From: Phoebastria nigripes
Taxonomy: Eukaryota; Chordata; Aves; Procellariiformes; Diomedeidae
Length of the DNA: 64,000 bases
Direction of reading: 5' to 3'
Assembly (NCBI GenBank): GCA_035582835.1
Contig: JAYKAV010002662.1
Location: 3,709,036 to 3,773,035 of the forward strand
How positions within the stretch are numbered: the stretch's first letter is position 1; each line of letters starts with the position of its first letter. Below the pieces are notes generated by a model. It was given only the letters and a program-made list of their open reading frames with translations, was not told the origin of the DNA and did no database searches. Of this stretch, positions 60,007 through 64,000 are shown piece after piece. A program made the translations under genes and the position numbers.

Positions 60007-63000
60007 GGTACTACTTTGGATTGCTAATGTGAGGTGAGAGGATACACAGAAGTACACACACCCTTGCCCAACAGCACAATTACCCTGTGAAATCGGGCAG
60101 TGTGCAGAAATTTCCCAAACAAGCCCTGATTAGCTTGACCAGAAGCAGGAGCGCACTGGCCATGTCACTGCGGTGTCATGGCCAAATGTTGCCCTAGGTG
60201 CTAACTTCTCGCTCTGCAGTCAGGAGAGCGCACTAGCGCAAGACTGCTGACTAATGAGCAGAAATATCCTCTCCTCATTTTTGCAGAAGGACCCACAGCA
60301 TTTTGACTGACTTTATCTTTATTGTTCAGAGCCCAAAGTAGAAATAATATAAAGGTTTCCAAACGGTTGATAAGCAGACAAAGCAACCTAGTCCATGACT
60401 TCCCAGTGCTGTTGGCTTCGTCAGTGTGATGATATCCACAGATTGATGATTCCCATTTTTCACTGTACCTCTTTGGGTAGGGTAAATTGCACAGACATTC
60501 CTGCTCTTGTTTAATAGCACTTTCTGCAGATTGCTTCCTTGGATTAACACCTTGCCTTTGTTCAGCTGTCAAAAATAATTCATGCAACAGTGCAAAATGT
60601 ATTTGAGGCAAATAATAGCACAATAATGAATATAAACCATGCAGCATTGCACTGCAGGTGAAACAAATGGGGAAGGAGATGAAAGAATTAATAACTACAA
60701 GTACTGGAAATGGATTCTTTTTTTAAAGATAAACACAGAGTGATAAATATCAGCCTAAAAAGCAAAAGTGTGTGCAGCCTGGAAACAAGGTGTAGACAAG
60801 CAGAACACAGTCTCCCCTTAAAGCAGCAGAAAAATAATTAGAAAATGTCTGGCAAGAGAAACTAAGTCATCTTTAAAGAGTGCCAACAAATAATACATAA
60901 TGCATTTGATTACATGCTTTGCTCTTTGCATACCCAAAGCTTTTGGTAGCATCAGAGGGAGATCCGGCAAAGCCAAAGGAGTGAAGTGAAGCCCTGAACA
61001 GGAACCCAACACAAATTCTACATCACTTACATCCTTCCCTGCCCTACATAAGATTATAGGATTTTATACCATTGCTCATCACTGTAACACCTGAAAGCTG
61101 TTACAGCACTACTGATCTCAGCAGTACTGATCTACATAATCTTACTTCTCAGCTTTTTTATCTGGAACAGCACTGCAAGTTTGGTTAAATCTTTTGGGGT
61201 TTTTTTGTTTGTTTGTTTTTTAATGTGCTGTTACATTAAATATATGTAGTGTTCACTTTGCAAAAGAGAAAAGCTGAAGATTTTTCAAACTCCATGAAAT
61301 GGAATTTCACAAGATGAAGACCTGATTTAAGCACATTTATGCAAGTCCTTAAATCCCTCACTGTTTAAAACACCACTTAAGCATGTGCAAAATGCAAAGT
61401 ATGTTCTTTCAGCTCATTGACAACAAGGTCTAGTAAATGTATTTGCCTAGGAATTTTTCCTGGTGATACAAAAATTCATTTTATTGTACAAGGTTCCTAC
61501 TTAAAATAATATCCATTTTTTCTGAATAAGAACTTAATAGAAGGCAGAAGGAGGAGTAAAGGTGGGGCCCCTTCCCAGTGAGGTGTCCTCAGGGTACATA
61601 CAAGGGAGAGATCTCCCAGGTTGTAGTCACGCTCCAGAACAACAATATTCTCCTTGTCCACATCAGCGAAGGACCCAGGAGAGGGGAGATAGCTCAGACC
61701 ATGTTACATTGCTTTCTAGCAATAGATAGGCACCCTGTCCTTCGCAGTCACACTGGCCATTACTGGTGGTGGTTAGGACAAGCATGAGAAGGGCAGATCT
61801 CATCAGGCTGGTGAAAATCAATTACTTTTTTTCTTAATGATTTTAGTATTGCAAAAAATTTAATTCTCCAAAGGAGGAGGTCCATTTTGTTTTCAGAGGA
61901 ATTTTTAATCATTACATTTTAGAGGAACAGATGTAGTTTTGATCCAAGAGCTCCACTTGGAAAAGCAAACCAAAAACCGGATTTGTTTGCTGTCCATGGA
62001 CATTATGTTTATGCCATATTAACCCCTTGCTTTGGGATTCCTCCTGGTCATCTCAGGGGCCAGGAAAGATTTCTTTTCCCCATTTTTAAGCCATAGTTTG
62101 GCTGCTGGGAGGGAAAAAAGACAAAGAATTGTTACGGTTAGAAATATGTGATAGGGAGATGCACTGGGTGCTCCTGGTGGCAGCAGTCTTTATATCCCCT
62201 ATTATTGTGTTTTTTCTGCATTGAGGTTCCAGAAGGGATTTTTCTCCTAGGTTTGTTTGTGGGAGAGTAGGAAAGTGGATTGATTTCCTCTGTAGCATGG
62301 GCTGCAATTGCTTTCCTAGGGTACCTGGGAAAAAGGACATAGCAAAGGAGAAAAGGTACTTAGCAAGTCCTCTGCTAGAGGAGACATTTAAAGGAGGAAG
62401 GCAGCAGCCACACTCCACTGCACATTACTGATGTGGCACATTACTTGTGTGGGTTTTCGTTTCCCACTCTATGTCTTTGGTCAATGTAGGGTGTTGGGAA
62501 GAAGGTCTGCAGTGTAAGGACAAATGTTCTCTGAGCCAGCTAAAGAAAAAATCAGAATGTGTCATTTAGAGAATGTGGCAATGAAAGGTTTGGCCTTTTT
62601 TTTCCCACCTTTTGTCTTTTGCCAAACTTAACCTGAATTCACAGATTTGGGTGGGGAAGCTAAAAAAGTTGATCCCCTTTTTCAAAGGGAAGTGTTGCAC
62701 ACCAGTCCATTCGTCTCCTCCTGACCTACAGAGCTGTTAGAAACAAGAAGCTCTGGCTCTTTTTAGAAGGAGGAGAAATAATTTTCCACTAAGCTCTGCC
62801 TTTCTCATTTAGAAAAATTACATATGTTTTGCCTATGTCTAAGACAAAAGGTAGGCTGGATATTAAAAAGCATTTTTGCATGTTGGTATTGAATGGGGTT
62901 TGCAAAGCACCTTGATGACTACTTTTCTTTCATTTCAATGAGTGCCAGGTGATTTAGAAAATGCTGATAAGTACCGCTCTTACCTCTCTATAAATACCTT

Positions 63001-63872
63001 AAAATATCTGACCTGCATAACCCAGATAAAAGCAAACAACACAGTTGCAATTTGGATGCTTTGCGGATGGTAAATGATCCACACTGATTGTCTGGCTCCT
63101 TTCCACACCAGAGTGTCTCCTCCCACAGTCGCCTTGAGAAGGACAGGACTTTCTGAAGTTAACCAAATTTATATGCATGAGTAAAGGAGTGGAACTGCTA
63201 AAAGGGGGAGGACAGCCTCGTCTGACAGCCAGGAAGATCCTACTAACTGTGTAGTAGTAAATCTGGGAAATGTTCTCACAGGGGACAGATGTTGACATCA
63301 TCTGAGACACTTCAATCAAGACTGGAAATAAGCAGGGCCAAACTAAGATTTGCTGGAAAAGAAAACACTGTGGGAGTAACTGTGTTTCCCAGCCTGTTCA
63401 CTTCTTGCCTCAGACACACCTTGAAAATTCAGTCCATATATTTATTTGCATATGAATTTGCCAAGGTGTCAAACAGTTTCTAATGCATCATTTGAAGATG
63501 TCCAGATGCTCTAGATGCTCTTACCATGATGTGCTCACATCCTGCTGTGGAGGAAAGACTTTGTGTGCTTCTTCCACGTCCAATTGTGTTCAACTGTTTG
63601 AGATTTTCTTAGATAAAAAGAAGTTTGGGATTTCTTGGACTTTTGGGAGTTGGGGAATTTGGGAACTCAAATTAAAAAATCCTCCTTGAATTCTTTAAGC
63701 CTGGGGAATTCTTTCCTTCACTATTAGATGTTTTTGAGAACAGTGATAGGAAATATCCTTTCTCTGTCAAAAGACAGGAAATATCCTGCAGAGACCTGAG
63801 AGGGAAGTTCCATTTAGAAAACATTTCTGAGAAGCATGCATTCCCAGTGAAGACGCCTCATTTAATTTCAAC
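60007..63872. other. Unique and old-repeat sequence, no gene recognised
   Basis: A part at 61325-61395 (CCTGATTTAAGCACATTTATGCAAG, CACCACTTAAGCATGTGC) loosely resembles an old reptile/bird repeat. GTTT-type low complexity lies at 61200-61221. Open frames reach 148 codons (60201-60647 minus), unrecognised. No RNA gene is seen. Confidence 0.55.
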
Positions 63873-63935
63873 TTTTTTTTTTCTTTTTTTTTTTTTTTTT
63901 TTTTTAATTCTCTCTCTCAAACTCTCTCTCCTTTT
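63873..63935. repeat. Long T tract with one C, then CT repeats
   Basis: About ten T, a C, and then more than twenty T end at 63905. CT-rich repeats follow to about 63935. No retroposon body of opposite orientation is visible next to it. Long homopolymers like this are prone to length errors in sequencing and assembly. Confidence 0.9.
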
Positions 63936-64000
63936 TTGTTTTTACCAAACTATAGCACTTAGCAACTACTGCCAACTGGTGTGTCAGGAGATTGGTGCCA

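Noticed and set aside
1..64000. Bacterial-type features such as operons, CRISPR arrays, terminators and insertion sequences
   Set aside because: The sequence is vertebrate nuclear DNA by its CR1, LTR and MIR content, and no such structures are present.

Overview
The window looks like nuclear DNA of a bird. The clearest marks are CR1 LINE copies whose 3' ends carry the avian tail of repeated ATTCTATG-type octamers (22147-22350 on the minus strand, 29162-30299 on the plus strand), and a solitary retroviral LTR of a type I know from bird genomes, opening TGTGCTGG. I found no protein-coding exon, tRNA, rRNA, CpG island or CRISPR array. No open reading frame reads as a known cellular protein. The longest is 183 codons (28471-29022), close to what chance gives in 64 kb of six frames. 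The window is best read as intergenic or deep intronic vertebrate sequence. Nothing in it shows which gene, if any, it lies within.

Layout. 1-11.2 kb is unique sequence with an AT-rich block near 5.2 kb. A MIR-like SINE lies at about 11.24-11.35 kb. A very old CR1 copy, of the type common in turtles and crocodilians, covers about 11.77-13.2 kb. A two-phase pentanucleotide microsatellite (TGCCT then TCCCT) lies at 17106-17240. A younger CR1 3' end is at 22147-22350, with a probable old CR1 behind it. A CR1-L-like 3' tail remnant is at 25740-25835. At 29162-30299 a CR1 is split by a 597-bp solo LTR (29545-30141) flanked by the 5-bp duplication ATGCC. Further CR1 pieces lie at 32689-32860 (minus), 46900-47145 (plus, internally deleted) and 58835-60006 (plus, with the end of the reverse transcriptase reading frame). 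Scattered between them are MIR-like pieces and short remnants that resemble old amniote repeats. A long T tract followed by CT repeats lies at 63873-63935.

Nothing here works together as a system. The window is a record of layered mobile-element insertions of different ages, plus a few compact inverted repeats (33980-34003, 48626-48701, 52279-52298) and AT-rich blocks that could be conserved non-coding elements. Repeat family calls were made by eye from remembered consensus features and were not tested by any search. I found no convincing undescribed biological system.
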